58,921 nucleotides of DNA from Legionella santicrucis (GTDB taxonomy: Bacteria; Pseudomonadota; Gammaproteobacteria; Legionellales; Legionellaceae), in contig NZ_LNYU01000081.1 of NCBI RefSeq assembly GCF_001468135.1, positions 257,062 to 315,982 of the forward strand, written 5' to 3'. Position numbers and translations under genes: made by a program. The notes under the pieces are model-generated. The model searched no databases, had not been told where the DNA came from, and worked only from the letters and a program-made list of their open reading frames with translations. Numbering within the stretch: position 1 is the first letter of the stretch; each line of letters starts with the position of its first letter. Shown here piece by piece: positions 43,883 through 53,769 of the stretch.

Positions 43883-45118
43883 CTATTTATTAATCTCTAC
43901 GTGCTCATTAAGGTTTGTATCCAGTGTTTGATCGCTATGAACAGGATCTCCTGCCCCTTTTTTCATTTTGATTAACCCTAATGTACTTAAACACAACATA
44001 GGTATAGCAAGAATCAATGGATCAGGAGTCCATTGAGTAATCAGAATACCAACCAAACCCGAGAGGCCAAACTGACAAGCACCCAACAAAGCAGTAGCAA
44101 TGCCCGCTTGTTGTTTATAATCTTTTAATGCAAGAGCAGTTGCTGCTCCCATACTAAGACCTATGCCAAAGGTTAAAGAAAGCATAGGCATCATAAAACG
44201 AACTGTACTGAATTGATGAAAATTAAGAACTATCATCAAAAAACATGACATAATCATCAAAACAAGGCCACAATATACTGTCTTTTCTAAAGGAAAAGAA
44301 TAAGTGAGTCGTGCAGCAATAAGGTTTGTGAAAAATACAGTCATTGCATTTAGGCCAAACCATAAACCATATTGAGTTGCACTAAGATGAAGCTGGGTCA
44401 TGAGAATACCCGAAGAAAGGGCACAAAATAAATACAGACCAAGCAGATTGACTGAGGCAATAAAAGTATAAAGCCTAAAACCAGGATGTTTAAAGATATT
44501 TTTTGTACTCCTGACTAGAGAAAAGTTTGATAACTTCTGCTGACAATAGTCATAATCAGGAATGTAACGAAACGCAACCAGACTCATTAAAAGACCAAGT
44601 ATGATTAAAAAATAAAACTCACTGTGCCAATCATGGGTCTGATCCAGTAGCAATCCACCAATGACCGGAGCAGAACTTGCAATCAATGAATTAGTTCCAC
44701 ACAAAACGCTAAAGAGACGTGCACAGACAGTAGTTGAGTAATTATCTCTTACTATAATAAAGCAAAGTAAATAGGTACCACAAGCTCCCGCTGCTTGAAT
44801 GATTCGTGCAATAATCAGTAAGTGTATTGATAAAGCAAACACCGCGAGAACAGAGCCGATCAAAAAAAGAAGTGCAGAATATACAGCAATTCGTCGACGT
44901 CCAAAACGATCGGCTAAAGGCCCTACAAACAATTGCCCCAAAGCTACTGTCAGCATAAATACATAAAGACTTGCTTGCATCACAGCGCTGTCTGTTTTAA
45001 AAAAATAACTCATTTCCGGAATTGCAGGAACAAAAACATCCATAGCAAAAGAGATACTAATAATTAATGGAAACAAGTGCAAAAGACATTGTCTTTCTGT
45101 CCAACGAATTACATTCAA
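43883..45118 (-). CDS. Bcr/CflA-family MFS drug-resistance transporter
   Basis: A 411-residue MFS exporter with 12 membrane segments. The N-terminal DVFVPAIPEMSYFF-type helix and motif A GPLADRFGRRR (about residues 66-76) match the Bcr/CflA branch, which exports drugs, sulfathiazole-like compounds or dipeptides. C-terminus polar and acidic. Intact frame. It stands alone; the RT remnant lies directly downstream. Confidence 0.9.
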   Translation of the reverse strand: MNVIRWTERQCLLHLFPLIISISFAMDVFVPAIPEMSYFFKTDSAVMQASLYVFMLTVALGQLFVGPLADRFGRRRIAVYSALLFLIGSVLAVFALSIHLLIIARIIQAAGACGTYLLCFIIVRDNYSTTVCARLFSVLCGTNSLIASSAPVIGGLLLDQTHDWHSEFYFLIILGLLMSLVAFRYIPDYDYCQQKLSNFSLVRSTKNIFKHPGFRLYTFIASVNLLGLYLFCALSSGILMTQLHLSATQYGLWFGLNAMTVFFTNLIAARLTYSFPLEKTVYCGLVLMIMSCFLMIVLNFHQFSTVRFMMPMLSLTFGIGLSMGAATALALKDYKQQAGIATALLGACQFGLSGLVGILITQWTPDPLILAIPMLCLSTLGLIKMKKGAGDPVHSDQTLDTNLNEHVEINK

Positions 45119-45306
45119 TTAATGATGATCCTGTGCAGTATTGTTTAATAACAAAATAAGGACAAATAGAATTGAATTATAACAGATTACCCCAAAATCT
45201 AAATACTCATTAAACAAGTTATTTAAAAATCAAATGTCTCTAGTTGTTTCATTTTTGGCATAAGAAGCGTAAAATTTAACCAAACTGATTCGTGCAATGA
45301 TGTACT

Positions 45307-47157
45307 ATGCCTACAAATATTAAAAAATTTAATCTAACTTATGATTTAATTCCTAAAGTATTCTCTTTACCTGAACAACTCTATCTAAACTACGAAAAAA
45401 TAGCTACATCAACTCCCGAAGATGTTTTGGAACAAACCACAGAGCAGAAAGAATATATAGCCTCGACGATAAAACAACTCGACATGGATGCAGATAGAAC
45501 GTGTTATGTAGACTTTACAGGCCTTAAAGCATCTCAATTAAAAGCGGAATGGTTAACAAGAAATCTTGCTGATGAAATTAGAATAACACGAGGAGTTTTT
45601 CCAACGTTCACTCAAGGAGATAATACGGGCGCATGCGTGAGTGAAATTCTCCATACAACACAAGTAATGTCACCGCTCTCTGTAAAAAAAAACGACTCCC
45701 TAGCACAGTTAATGGCTTCCACTAAAAGAATTTGCTTTGCTTATCGAACTGATAATGGAGAGTCTGCTGGTTTTTCATTAATTGTGTCTCCAAATGGTGA
45801 TGCGGATGGAAAACATAAAGGATGGATCATTTCTACAATTCAAAATACTACCGATCATTATAAAAAAAGAAAAATAACTGTGTTGGCATCCTCTAATTAC
45901 ATAAGTACCAAAGCACCTGTGATGATCACTATGGACAGTCCAATGAGTATCGAGGCTGAGTTAAAAGCTGCAATACATAATGATAAAGTAGTTAAATTAA
46001 TCAAACGCATTTTTAATCAAGACGGCTCACTCAATGAAATGGAGATTAAGCGGTTAAAATCCAGAATTAAACCATCCATCAATATTGACGATCGCAATAG
46101 AAAAGAAGCTCAATTCAATTGCCTACATGAATGGTTACAACAAAGAAGTAATACTGATTTACATATTGATATCGCTACAGAAGATATTGATTTTTTTCAA
46201 GACGGAATATATGAGTTTCATTTAAAGAAAAAATTAGGGACTCTTGCTGCTCTATTACGTCAAAATTCAAATGTGACCAAAACGATTAGTGAACTGACGC
46301 TAATTCTAAACAACATCTCTGAGCGAGTTGCAAGTTTTGAAATGCTCGCAGAAGAATCTTATAGAAATATAGAATTGGCTAACACGTACAAAGCACTTGC
46401 AAAACGCATTAAATTAGAAACAGCAAGCTTAACATTTGATGGAACTCGGCCAGATGAAAATAAAATAATAGGGCTCAGCCAATTGGATATTACTCAATTA
46501 GATAAAAAAATAAAAAAATTTTATGCCACTGATCCCACTATACAAAAGTATTACGAACATAAAAAACAATCGAACCAAAAAATACAAGAAAAACTCACCC
46601 AAATCCCTAATCCTCAGAATAGTAGTTTTCTTAGCCGAAACAGTTTCTCTCTAGGATTTGGTACGTTAAGTGGTTTATTCACCGCAGCTGCCCTAGGCTT
46701 TATATTCTTTGAGCTATTACCCCCATTAACACTTGCATTAATTCTTGTTGGAGCAGCAGTGGTTATTGGTGGAGTATTATCTGCTGTTGATATTTATATT
46801 AATGAAAAAGAACATGCTGAAAAAATAATTCAATATCATGATAAAGTTTCTAAAATCAAATTAGGACATAATCAACAATTACAAATTGCAGAGCAAAATC
46901 TTCAACAAAGGATTAACCTTGATGAATTATTAGAGCCTGAAAAACCTGAATTTTTATCAACCATAAAGTTCTCTAAAAGAAAACCGCTAACCCCTGAGAA
47001 GGTAGCCCATGCTTTATGGTTAAATGATAAAGATGCAAAAACCACTTCAATAGCAAAAAATAAATTTGCCTTATGGGCAGCAACGCATGAAGACCTTGGT
47101 TTTGGAATTGTGGAAGTAGATAATGTAATTCAGAGACAATATGAAATGCAATCTTAA
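45307..47157 (+). CDS. Unknown 616-aa protein with membrane hairpin, effector candidate
   Basis: No family recognised. The first 250 residues are a mixed alpha/beta region (KRICFAYRTDNGESAGFSLIV and GWIISTIQN strands). Residues about 290-445 are helical and coiled. A membrane hairpin lies at about 460-505 (LSGLFTAAALGFIFFELL, then LTLALILVGAAVVIGGVL). A helical tail follows. No signal peptide. This layout is frequent among translocated effectors that anchor in host membranes, but I see no specific signal. It is preceded by a 188-bp gap. Confidence 0.65.
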   Translation: MPTNIKKFNLTYDLIPKVFSLPEQLYLNYEKIATSTPEDVLEQTTEQKEYIASTIKQLDMDADRTCYVDFTGLKASQLKAEWLTRNLADEIRITRGVFPTFTQGDNTGACVSEILHTTQVMSPLSVKKNDSLAQLMASTKRICFAYRTDNGESAGFSLIVSPNGDADGKHKGWIISTIQNTTDHYKKRKITVLASSNYISTKAPVMITMDSPMSIEAELKAAIHNDKVVKLIKRIFNQDGSLNEMEIKRLKSRIKPSINIDDRNRKEAQFNCLHEWLQQRSNTDLHIDIATEDIDFFQDGIYEFHLKKKLGTLAALLRQNSNVTKTISELTLILNNISERVASFEMLAEESYRNIELANTYKALAKRIKLETASLTFDGTRPDENKIIGLSQLDITQLDKKIKKFYATDPTIQKYYEHKKQSNQKIQEKLTQIPNPQNSSFLSRNSFSLGFGTLSGLFTAAALGFIFFELLPPLTLALILVGAAVVIGGVLSAVDIYINEKEHAEKIIQYHDKVSKIKLGHNQQLQIAEQNLQQRINLDELLEPEKPEFLSTIKFSKRKPLTPEKVAHALWLNDKDAKTTSIAKNKFALWAATHEDLGFGIVEVDNVIQRQYEMQS

Positions 47158-47398
47158 ATCGGTACCTGACTCAGTAAAAACCCATTGAAAATTTCACTTA
47201 GACTACCTCTTGCTAACCCAATATCATCCTCTTCCACGGAAACGGGAGATCCCGATATCAATGGGATCCCACACAAATTGCTAATACGCTTAAGTGCTAT
47301 CTATAAAATGCCGCACCCTCCTTTTAGATTGATTTATTACCTTTTTGATGATATAATGTTCAGTTCGTGCGCTCGTCTGTTTTCCAAGGAGTACAGTA

Positions 47399-47824
47399 AT
47401 GTGGTTTACTTTTGCAATTTTTGCTGCCATTTTATGGGGATTCAATTACGCATTAGCTGAAAAAGTATTACGCAGCATATCACCCGTTACGTTATTAGCA
47501 TTGGAAATGATCATGGGCGCTTTATTATTTACCGGTATTTCTTTTTTTACTACGATGAAAAAAGATGTTCAGGTTTTAGCTGCTGATGCGGGTCTTTTAT
47601 GGTTAACAATCGCAGAGATTGCTGTTCTTCTTCTTGCAAGCTTTTTCATTGCTACATCAATTAACCTAAAAAATGCCACAATCGCAGGAATATTGGAATT
47701 AATCTATCCTTTATTCACCATTATTTTTACTTGGTTTTTATTTAATGAAACTCATGTGAACTCCTCAGTCATTATTGGCGGTTTTTTAATTTTCGCTGGG
47801 GTAATAGTAATAAGCCTTGCCTAA
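47399..47824 (+). CDS. EamA/DMT-superfamily transporter, half-size
   Basis: A 141-residue protein with four to five membrane helices forming one EamA unit: FAAILWGFNYALAEKVL at the start, and the conserved AGILELIYPLFTIIFTW in the C-terminal half. It may function as a homodimer, like small DMT proteins. AAGGAG lies 7 nt before the ATG. It follows the 616-aa gene after 241 bp. Substrate unknown. Confidence 0.85.
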   Translation: MWFTFAIFAAILWGFNYALAEKVLRSISPVTLLALEMIMGALLFTGISFFTTMKKDVQVLAADAGLLWLTIAEIAVLLLASFFIATSINLKNATIAGILELIYPLFTIIFTWFLFNETHVNSSVIIGGFLIFAGVIVISLA

Positions 47825-48210
47825 AAATATGGTATTAACTATAAATATCGTATAACACCAACAGCTTTCGAAAAGACACATTAATCTCCTCATCATTCTT
47901 AATCAATTAAATGGAAGAACTGCTTATTTCATATAAAACATCTAAAAATCTTGCCCGTGAAGATGTTACCGAGAATGAGAATGGAGATGAGGATGTTCAT
48001 AGGATTTCCTTACATTAAATTTAAGATCAGCTCTGAATAAAAAAGCAAAAATCATTACCCTGACACATTCGGGCTAAGGGATATTTAAACTCTCGAAGCC
48101 TCATTATGTTTGTGTTGAAGCCTCGAAACTGCATAAGCGCATCCTAATTTTTTTCTAACTCCTTGCTTATGCTCTAAAACAACATCAATTACATATGCAA
48201 GGACTCTAAT
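47825..48210. other. 386-bp intergenic region between convergent genes
   Basis: A 35-codon acidic frame (47911-48018) is present without a good ribosome-binding site; I do not call it. No hairpin with a T-run and no RNA gene is evident. Confidence 0.5.
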
Positions 48211-51200
48211 CTACTCAGGCTTGGGAACACTATTTACATCCTCCAATTGCTTTACCGGCTTATTACGCGAAAAAAAGGAACCCAAATAACTTAAAACCGA
48301 CGAGCTGTTAGAACTTGATTCGACCTTTTTTTCAATTTCCGTTGATTTCAGCGGAGGATATACACTATCCTGCACCATTCTAAATCCTGAAAAAATGCTT
48401 TTTAGAACTAGAGGCAAAAGACTCAGCATAATGAACATGCTCGTGAAATTAGTAGACTCATTGAAGAAAGCATAATTTGCCAATGATTGGAAAAGAGCGA
48501 TTGTCAAAGCAATTGCCATGGTATTGGAAATCAGCCTTGAAGCATTTATATTCCGATTATCCATAGGCAAATCAGCGCTTTCATTAATTTCATAAAATGA
48601 AATCCATAACCACAGTAAATCAAAAACAACGCTATACCAATGCTGCTGATTCATTTCTGTTACATTTGCGCCAACAGTTTTAGCCAAATCAAAAGTCATT
48701 TTTCCACTTTTAAGCGCTAAAGCCATTGTTGGTTTTTCTTGTGAATTTGCTAAAGGGGCAAATTGTTGTACAAATAAACTTTTTGGAAGATTAATATCAA
48801 AAAGCTCATAGAATGTTTTTTGAGAGCCAAATAATCTTCTTAACTGTTCGTCACTTATATTTGATAGAGAATCGACTCCAGGAGCAAAAGTACCATCATC
48901 TGAATGATGTGCTATTACCATATTCGAATTTTTCATCATCATCACATCATTAGTGCCATCACCATTGGCAACAACAAAATAATGATGGTCCTTAAGATAA
49001 CGAGCGAGTATCCCTTTACCCTCTGTACTCATTTCTGCAAAAATAATTACAGGACGCTTCGTGTGCTCTCTATCCATCAGTTTCTGAAATCGTGCCAAGA
49101 TTGCTTCATTAATCCCCGAAAATATGACCGTCGAATCTGCTGGATAATTTTCTTCATTTAAAAATTCAAGAGTACTTTCTTTAATTTCCTTTGCACGAAT
49201 AGTAAGAATATTCTTTGCATTTTTCGGACATAATACCTTGGCAATATTCTCTGCAGCCTTAGCAGTGTCACCAGTAGCTACAAATACAGGAACAGATACT
49301 TCTCGGCATTGAGCAATAAATTTTTCTGCGTCTTTTTTTACAGGATTATCAATAATAAAAGTACCGTAATACACCATATTTTTAAGTAATGCCGGTCTTT
49401 TTAAAATAAAATGTTCAATTTCCTTTTTATCATCCTTATCCATTAATTCTTGTAAAGCAACAAACTCATCTCCACTGAGTTTACTTCTAGCAATACACCA
49501 ATCACGGGATAATACCTCGGTACGGCTTTGCATCATAGTATAGGCTTGCAACACGGGAGTTTCCTTAAATGAATCTTGATTAGGGACCCCACAAAAAACA
49601 AGAAAATAATCCATCCCCTCCTTTACCAAGGTGAAACGTCCGCCAAAGGTGCGATATAAACCTAAATGAAATGTCTCGAGTTCTTTCTTCTTGTCTTTAA
49701 TCGTAATTATTTTTTTAAAATGATTATTACCATAAGTAGTTACTTCCATGCATTGTGGATTATCTAACAAAGATTTGAATAGATCCAAGATGGCATGTTC
49801 TTCGGGTTCCAACTCTTTTTTGTTGTTAGTAAATGCCTCACAAAATACCTCAAGAGACTCAAGCCATTGTATTTCTTGTGGTAAAAGCAAGCCCTCCTTC
49901 TCTTTCAACATCTGTTGCACATTGGGAGCCATATCCGTAGTCCATAAACCCAATACATCCATTCTAGTTGTAGTAAGCGTTCCTGTTTTATCTGAAATAA
50001 CGACAACACCATTTGGAAATCGGTCACGATAATATCCACCTAATGCATTACATAAGTCCACCACACGAAGTGCATCTATAGTCTCTAAAGGTTGATCTCC
50101 TAGATTATTATTTAATGTGTTCATTAAACGGCTGTTTACTGTTTCCCTTAAAAAAGCCTCAGAAAAAGGAATCATCGTTTGAAAAAGTGTAAACATAAGT
50201 TTTAGTGTTTCTGCAGGCATTAAAGTAATGTCTCTTTGTAAAAAAGCTGCCATGATGATAGAACCTAAAATAGAATATAAAACACTTCTTTGCTTACGGT
50301 CTGCAATAATTTCATTAATCACAGCCTTTTTCTCATAATTACTATTTAATAAAAGTTCTTTTTCAGGTTTAATTTGAATAAAAATATTGTCATTGCCATA
50401 TAGATTTAACCTATCTCCGACCAACACTCCTGCCTGTTTGCCTTCTCTAACTGCATACAAATCTATTTTCTTATAGTTTGAAGTAAAATCAGGTTTCGTT
50501 TGATGTTCGATCCAAATATCTTCACCATTTTGCGCTTTAAGATTTACACTAAATTTTTTTTCTTCTAATACCTGAATGAAATTTCCTTTCTCATCCCGTT
50601 TTAAGGCAAGAAGCTCTCCAGATACAGGTACACAAGCAAAATCAATACTACTGTCACAGTAAACTAAATCCCCCGTACGTAGTTGATATCTAGGAATACT
50701 AACAAACATTGGCCCATTTGATGTAAATCTTAAAACTTGATGCAACTTATGATTATACTCATAATCATGCTCAATCTTTTCTTGCTGCACACTCATTTTT
50801 TTTAAGGTAGATGGAGCCAAATCAGCCAATAATGCGGGCAAGTTACGAAATTTCTGGATTATTTTATCGGCATGACGAATATTGTGAGAAATCAACCCCA
50901 ATTGAAAGGTACGAGAACTCACCATAAGCTCATTGGCAATAAAATGATTGATTTGAAAATACAAATTTGATATTGGAGTGAGTCCTCCAGAAATAAGTGC
51001 TGTATCTGAACGTTGCGCCCCCTGATTGTATTGAAATCGAACAAGAAGCTCTTGCGCTTTTTGTGCTAGATAAGAAATACCACTTGGAACAACCAATGCA
51101 CTCGTTCCAAGTGATGCTATTAATGAATATTCATCAGATACTGTATTATTTAATAAGAAAGTAGTCCCTTTAAACACTGAGCTATACATATAAGTTATTG

Positions 51201-51648
51201 CCATAACCTCACTAGCTACAGCTAGAGACAACTCTGCCTGAGACGTAATTTTTTTATCTGTAATACGATTCAACGCACAATAACCTAATATGGCTGCGCC
51301 AAAGAGAAATTTAAAAATAAAATCATATTCTGGGCTCCCCATTTGATATTCACTCGCATATTGAGTGAGATAATGCCCAAGAAGCAATGCAGCCCCAGAA
51401 GAAATTGTGGGCCAAATATATTTTTTAAAACTACTCCAATCCATAGAATCTAAAGAAAACGTCATGGCTAGAGTATGATACAATTCTTTAACCCGTGTGG
51501 AAAAAAAATTTCCTATTCCTTCTATAGTGCTTCTTAAATAAAAAGTGCGATCCGGCTCAATATGCTGCACCAATTGAAGCGGTAATGCTCTATTCCCTTT
51601 AGGATTTGTTTCTTGTGAATTTTGTGAAGTGGATTTTAATTTCTTCAT
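48211..51648 (-). CDS. Divergent P-type ATPase, substrate unknown
   Basis: A 1145-residue P-type pump (1153 if starting at 51672). The phosphorylation motif DKTGTLTTTR, the hinge-like ATGDTAKAAENIA and the Mg2+-binding NGDGTNDVMMM are all intact. In the actuator domain the usual TGES is replaced by SGEL (PVSGELLALKRD), and the M4 region reads MIPFSEAF rather than a CPx or PEGL motif, so it is not a typical heavy-metal or K+ pump. About four membrane helices precede the A domain, two follow it, and three lie near the C-terminus. I choose the ATG at 51648 with AAGGGA upstream. A 72-bp inverted-repeat structure lies just ahead of the gene. Confidence 0.8.
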   Translation of the reverse strand: MKKLKSTSQNSQETNPKGNRALPLQLVQHIEPDRTFYLRSTIEGIGNFFSTRVKELYHTLAMTFSLDSMDWSSFKKYIWPTISSGAALLLGHYLTQYASEYQMGSPEYDFIFKFLFGAAILGYCALNRITDKKITSQAELSLAVASEVMAITYMYSSVFKGTTFLLNNTVSDEYSLIASLGTSALVVPSGISYLAQKAQELLVRFQYNQGAQRSDTALISGGLTPISNLYFQINHFIANELMVSSRTFQLGLISHNIRHADKIIQKFRNLPALLADLAPSTLKKMSVQQEKIEHDYEYNHKLHQVLRFTSNGPMFVSIPRYQLRTGDLVYCDSSIDFACVPVSGELLALKRDEKGNFIQVLEEKKFSVNLKAQNGEDIWIEHQTKPDFTSNYKKIDLYAVREGKQAGVLVGDRLNLYGNDNIFIQIKPEKELLLNSNYEKKAVINEIIADRKQRSVLYSILGSIIMAAFLQRDITLMPAETLKLMFTLFQTMIPFSEAFLRETVNSRLMNTLNNNLGDQPLETIDALRVVDLCNALGGYYRDRFPNGVVVISDKTGTLTTTRMDVLGLWTTDMAPNVQQMLKEKEGLLLPQEIQWLESLEVFCEAFTNNKKELEPEEHAILDLFKSLLDNPQCMEVTTYGNNHFKKIITIKDKKKELETFHLGLYRTFGGRFTLVKEGMDYFLVFCGVPNQDSFKETPVLQAYTMMQSRTEVLSRDWCIARSKLSGDEFVALQELMDKDDKKEIEHFILKRPALLKNMVYYGTFIIDNPVKKDAEKFIAQCREVSVPVFVATGDTAKAAENIAKVLCPKNAKNILTIRAKEIKESTLEFLNEENYPADSTVIFSGINEAILARFQKLMDREHTKRPVIIFAEMSTEGKGILARYLKDHHYFVVANGDGTNDVMMMKNSNMVIAHHSDDGTFAPGVDSLSNISDEQLRRLFGSQKTFYELFDINLPKSLFVQQFAPLANSQEKPTMALALKSGKMTFDLAKTVGANVTEMNQQHWYSVVFDLLWLWISFYEINESADLPMDNRNINASRLISNTMAIALTIALFQSLANYAFFNESTNFTSMFIMLSLLPLVLKSIFSGFRMVQDSVYPPLKSTEIEKKVESSSNSSSVLSYLGSFFSRNKPVKQLEDVNSVPKPE

Positions 51649-51693
51649 GTCGTAAATCCCTTGATCGCCCATAAAATTTTATATAGTGTAACT

Positions 51694-51765
51694 TCTCAAT
51701 AAGTCCCTACATTCTGCGGACAAGCTACAACCTAAGAGGCTAGCATTTGTCGGGACTTATAGAGA
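51694..51765 (-). repeat. 72-bp imperfect inverted repeat in the P-type ATPase leader
   Basis: TCTCAATAAGTCCC (51694-51707) pairs with GGGACTTATAGAGA (51752-51765) with a single mismatch; inside, GACAA pairs with TTGTC and GCTA with TAGC. The whole element lies 22-93 bases upstream of the first possible start, so it would be in the mRNA leader. It could be a structured leader, a small RNA, or a MITE-like insertion. Confidence 0.6.
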
Positions 51766-51858
51766 AATTGCTGGATATTTAGATACCATCTTGATAATTA
51801 ACTTATCTTTATAAAAGGTTCAAGAGAATTTGAAAAAATATTAGGATAAAATAATTAT

Positions 51859-52305
51859 ATGAAACAATTTAGATTATTTGCTCTATATCTGCTTATCTTT
51901 TGGTTATTAGGTAGTGTACTTTGGCTCACTGTCTTTGGTTATAAGGCAGCAGTTTCTACACTTATCGCCTCACCATACTCAATGCTCAGCGGCATTTTAA
52001 TTTTTCTTTCTTCTCTTATTGCCACAGCTGTGTTGTTTGCATTCAAAAGCAAAACACTTGCAACTCTACCTTATCCCTATTTTATTTTGGGATTTTATAT
52101 AGGTAACCTTTCATTATTAATATTATTTATATTAGATGCTTTTATTCGTCAGCTGATTGTATGGAAATTCCCCGAGTTCTTCCTTATTTTCTTGGCGCCA
52201 TTTATTGAGCTTTTTTTCTCCTATTTATTTGGTTTTGCTTTCTTAACAATAATTCCAGCAATTACCAGTGCACTTATTCTCTACTGGACTCAAAAAACAA
52301 AATAA
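51859..52305 (+). CDS. Small four-helix membrane protein, unknown
   Basis: A 148-residue protein made almost entirely of hydrophobic segments (about residues 8-27, 35-60, 72-97 and 108-140), with a short basic tail (WTQKTK). AGGATAAA precedes the ATG. No family recognised. It is divergent from the P-type ATPase, sharing the region with the inverted repeat. Confidence 0.65.
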   Translation: MKQFRLFALYLLIFWLLGSVLWLTVFGYKAAVSTLIASPYSMLSGILIFLSSLIATAVLFAFKSKTLATLPYPYFILGFYIGNLSLLILFILDAFIRQLIVWKFPEFFLIFLAPFIELFFSYLFGFAFLTIIPAITSALILYWTQKTK

Positions 52306-52460
52306 AACCTTGTACTCATTAAAATCAAAAAATATTTCAGCTTGAATATAGTTTTTTCATCCACAATAAGTGTCTTATTAAATCCATTGTGTATATAATG
52401 CACCCACTATATACAAATAATTATCTTTGATTGATTTAAGTACGGTGATTTGGAGAAAAG

Positions 52461-53576
52461 ATGAATAAAAGTCTCATTAATTTAGCTAGAGGTATACTTG
52501 AGTTTAGCAAAACAACGAATGCAGTCATTCAATCCTCCAAATCGATTAGTATCTGGGCTAATCATGAAAATGTACAACGTCACATTAATGGATTAACCGA
52601 GCCATTTAAAAAGCTCGTGGCGCTTCAAATGAAACAATATAATAAAATCGCAGAATGTACACCAATTACCCCAGAATTTAACGAAGAATACATAAGTCAT
52701 TGTGATGACGAAGAAGAATTGTTAAATAAAATCAATGAGTTTATTGCGCATTTATTAACGAGAGTTAACTCAGAGTTCAGTACACTATTTCTTGAGCCCA
52801 GTAAAATGGTTGGCGTTTATTATGAATCAACCATGAAGTTATTTCAGCCACCACTCAATGAGTTTAAGAAATCAATAAAATATAATTCATTATTAGATGG
52901 GCTGATTCACCCCATGCAACATCTACTTAAAATGCCCTTGTTAATTAAAGAATGGCAAAAAATAAGCCACCCTGATTTACATTCACAAAAGATTCAGCAA
53001 TTAAATGGAGCGCTGAAAAAGTATGCAGAAGATGCCGATAAGAGCACTATATTGTTCCACTCAATTTGTACTCATATTCTTGAAGAAACATTTATCCATA
53101 GACTCCATGAAGTTTGTTTTACGCTTAGCAAATCACTGCAAAAAAAAGGAAGCGCTCCTTCAACTGGGATTACCAAAGCAGGCTTAGTCATTGAAGGTAA
53201 GACCATTAAAAATTCAAATCAATTTATTGAGGCACTTAAAACAATAATCAATAATGACGATGAAACTGTAGGAAATAAAGTCAATGATGTATGTGGCTTA
53301 TTACTAAAAGTCATTAATAAGTTATCCAAACGGATAACGATACTACACCCTAATCATACTTTAGTCGAAACAAAAAATGTCCTAGAGAATTTAATTAAAA
53401 AAATAAATGAAGACATTAAAAATATAGCCGTCATAGATCCGTTGTTTACCGATTGCTTACTGACGTTAGAGCCGGTGAAAATATTTGCGCTTATTGGACT
53501 GGAGCAACTCACGAACAAACTCCAACAAAATACTATGTCCACCCAAATCGAGAACATCTCCTCATATTATTATTGA
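52461..53576 (+). CDS. Unknown helical protein (371 aa), effector candidate
   Basis: A largely alpha-helical, soluble-looking protein without signal peptide or membrane segments. The C-terminus ends with a polar stretch and SSYYY. No family recognised. GGAGAAAAG ribosome-binding site. The 155-bp upstream region contains a TATAAT-like hexamer (about 52393-52398). Its isolated position and polar C-terminus would fit a Dot/Icm substrate, but this is inference. Confidence 0.65.
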   Translation: MNKSLINLARGILEFSKTTNAVIQSSKSISIWANHENVQRHINGLTEPFKKLVALQMKQYNKIAECTPITPEFNEEYISHCDDEEELLNKINEFIAHLLTRVNSEFSTLFLEPSKMVGVYYESTMKLFQPPLNEFKKSIKYNSLLDGLIHPMQHLLKMPLLIKEWQKISHPDLHSQKIQQLNGALKKYAEDADKSTILFHSICTHILEETFIHRLHEVCFTLSKSLQKKGSAPSTGITKAGLVIEGKTIKNSNQFIEALKTIINNDDETVGNKVNDVCGLLLKVINKLSKRITILHPNHTLVETKNVLENLIKKINEDIKNIAVIDPLFTDCLLTLEPVKIFALIGLEQLTNKLQQNTMSTQIENISSYYY

Positions 53577-53769
53577 TTTTATAGATTTCACTGCTAATGA
53601 GGAGCCGATTTGGCAATTATTTTATTAATAAAAGGAACTTTTCAATTTAAAATTAAATAACTTTCTCTTAATGTTGCATCATTTATCTAAGGAATTTACT
53701 CTTTTCTTGCCAAAACTCTATAATTATCGATTATAATTGTTAATAATAAGGACAGCAGGAATAATAAGC

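Noticed and set aside
47185..47460. 91-codon frame upstream of the EamA gene
   Set aside because: It overlaps the EamA start in another frame; the EamA gene has the ribosome-binding site and the motifs.
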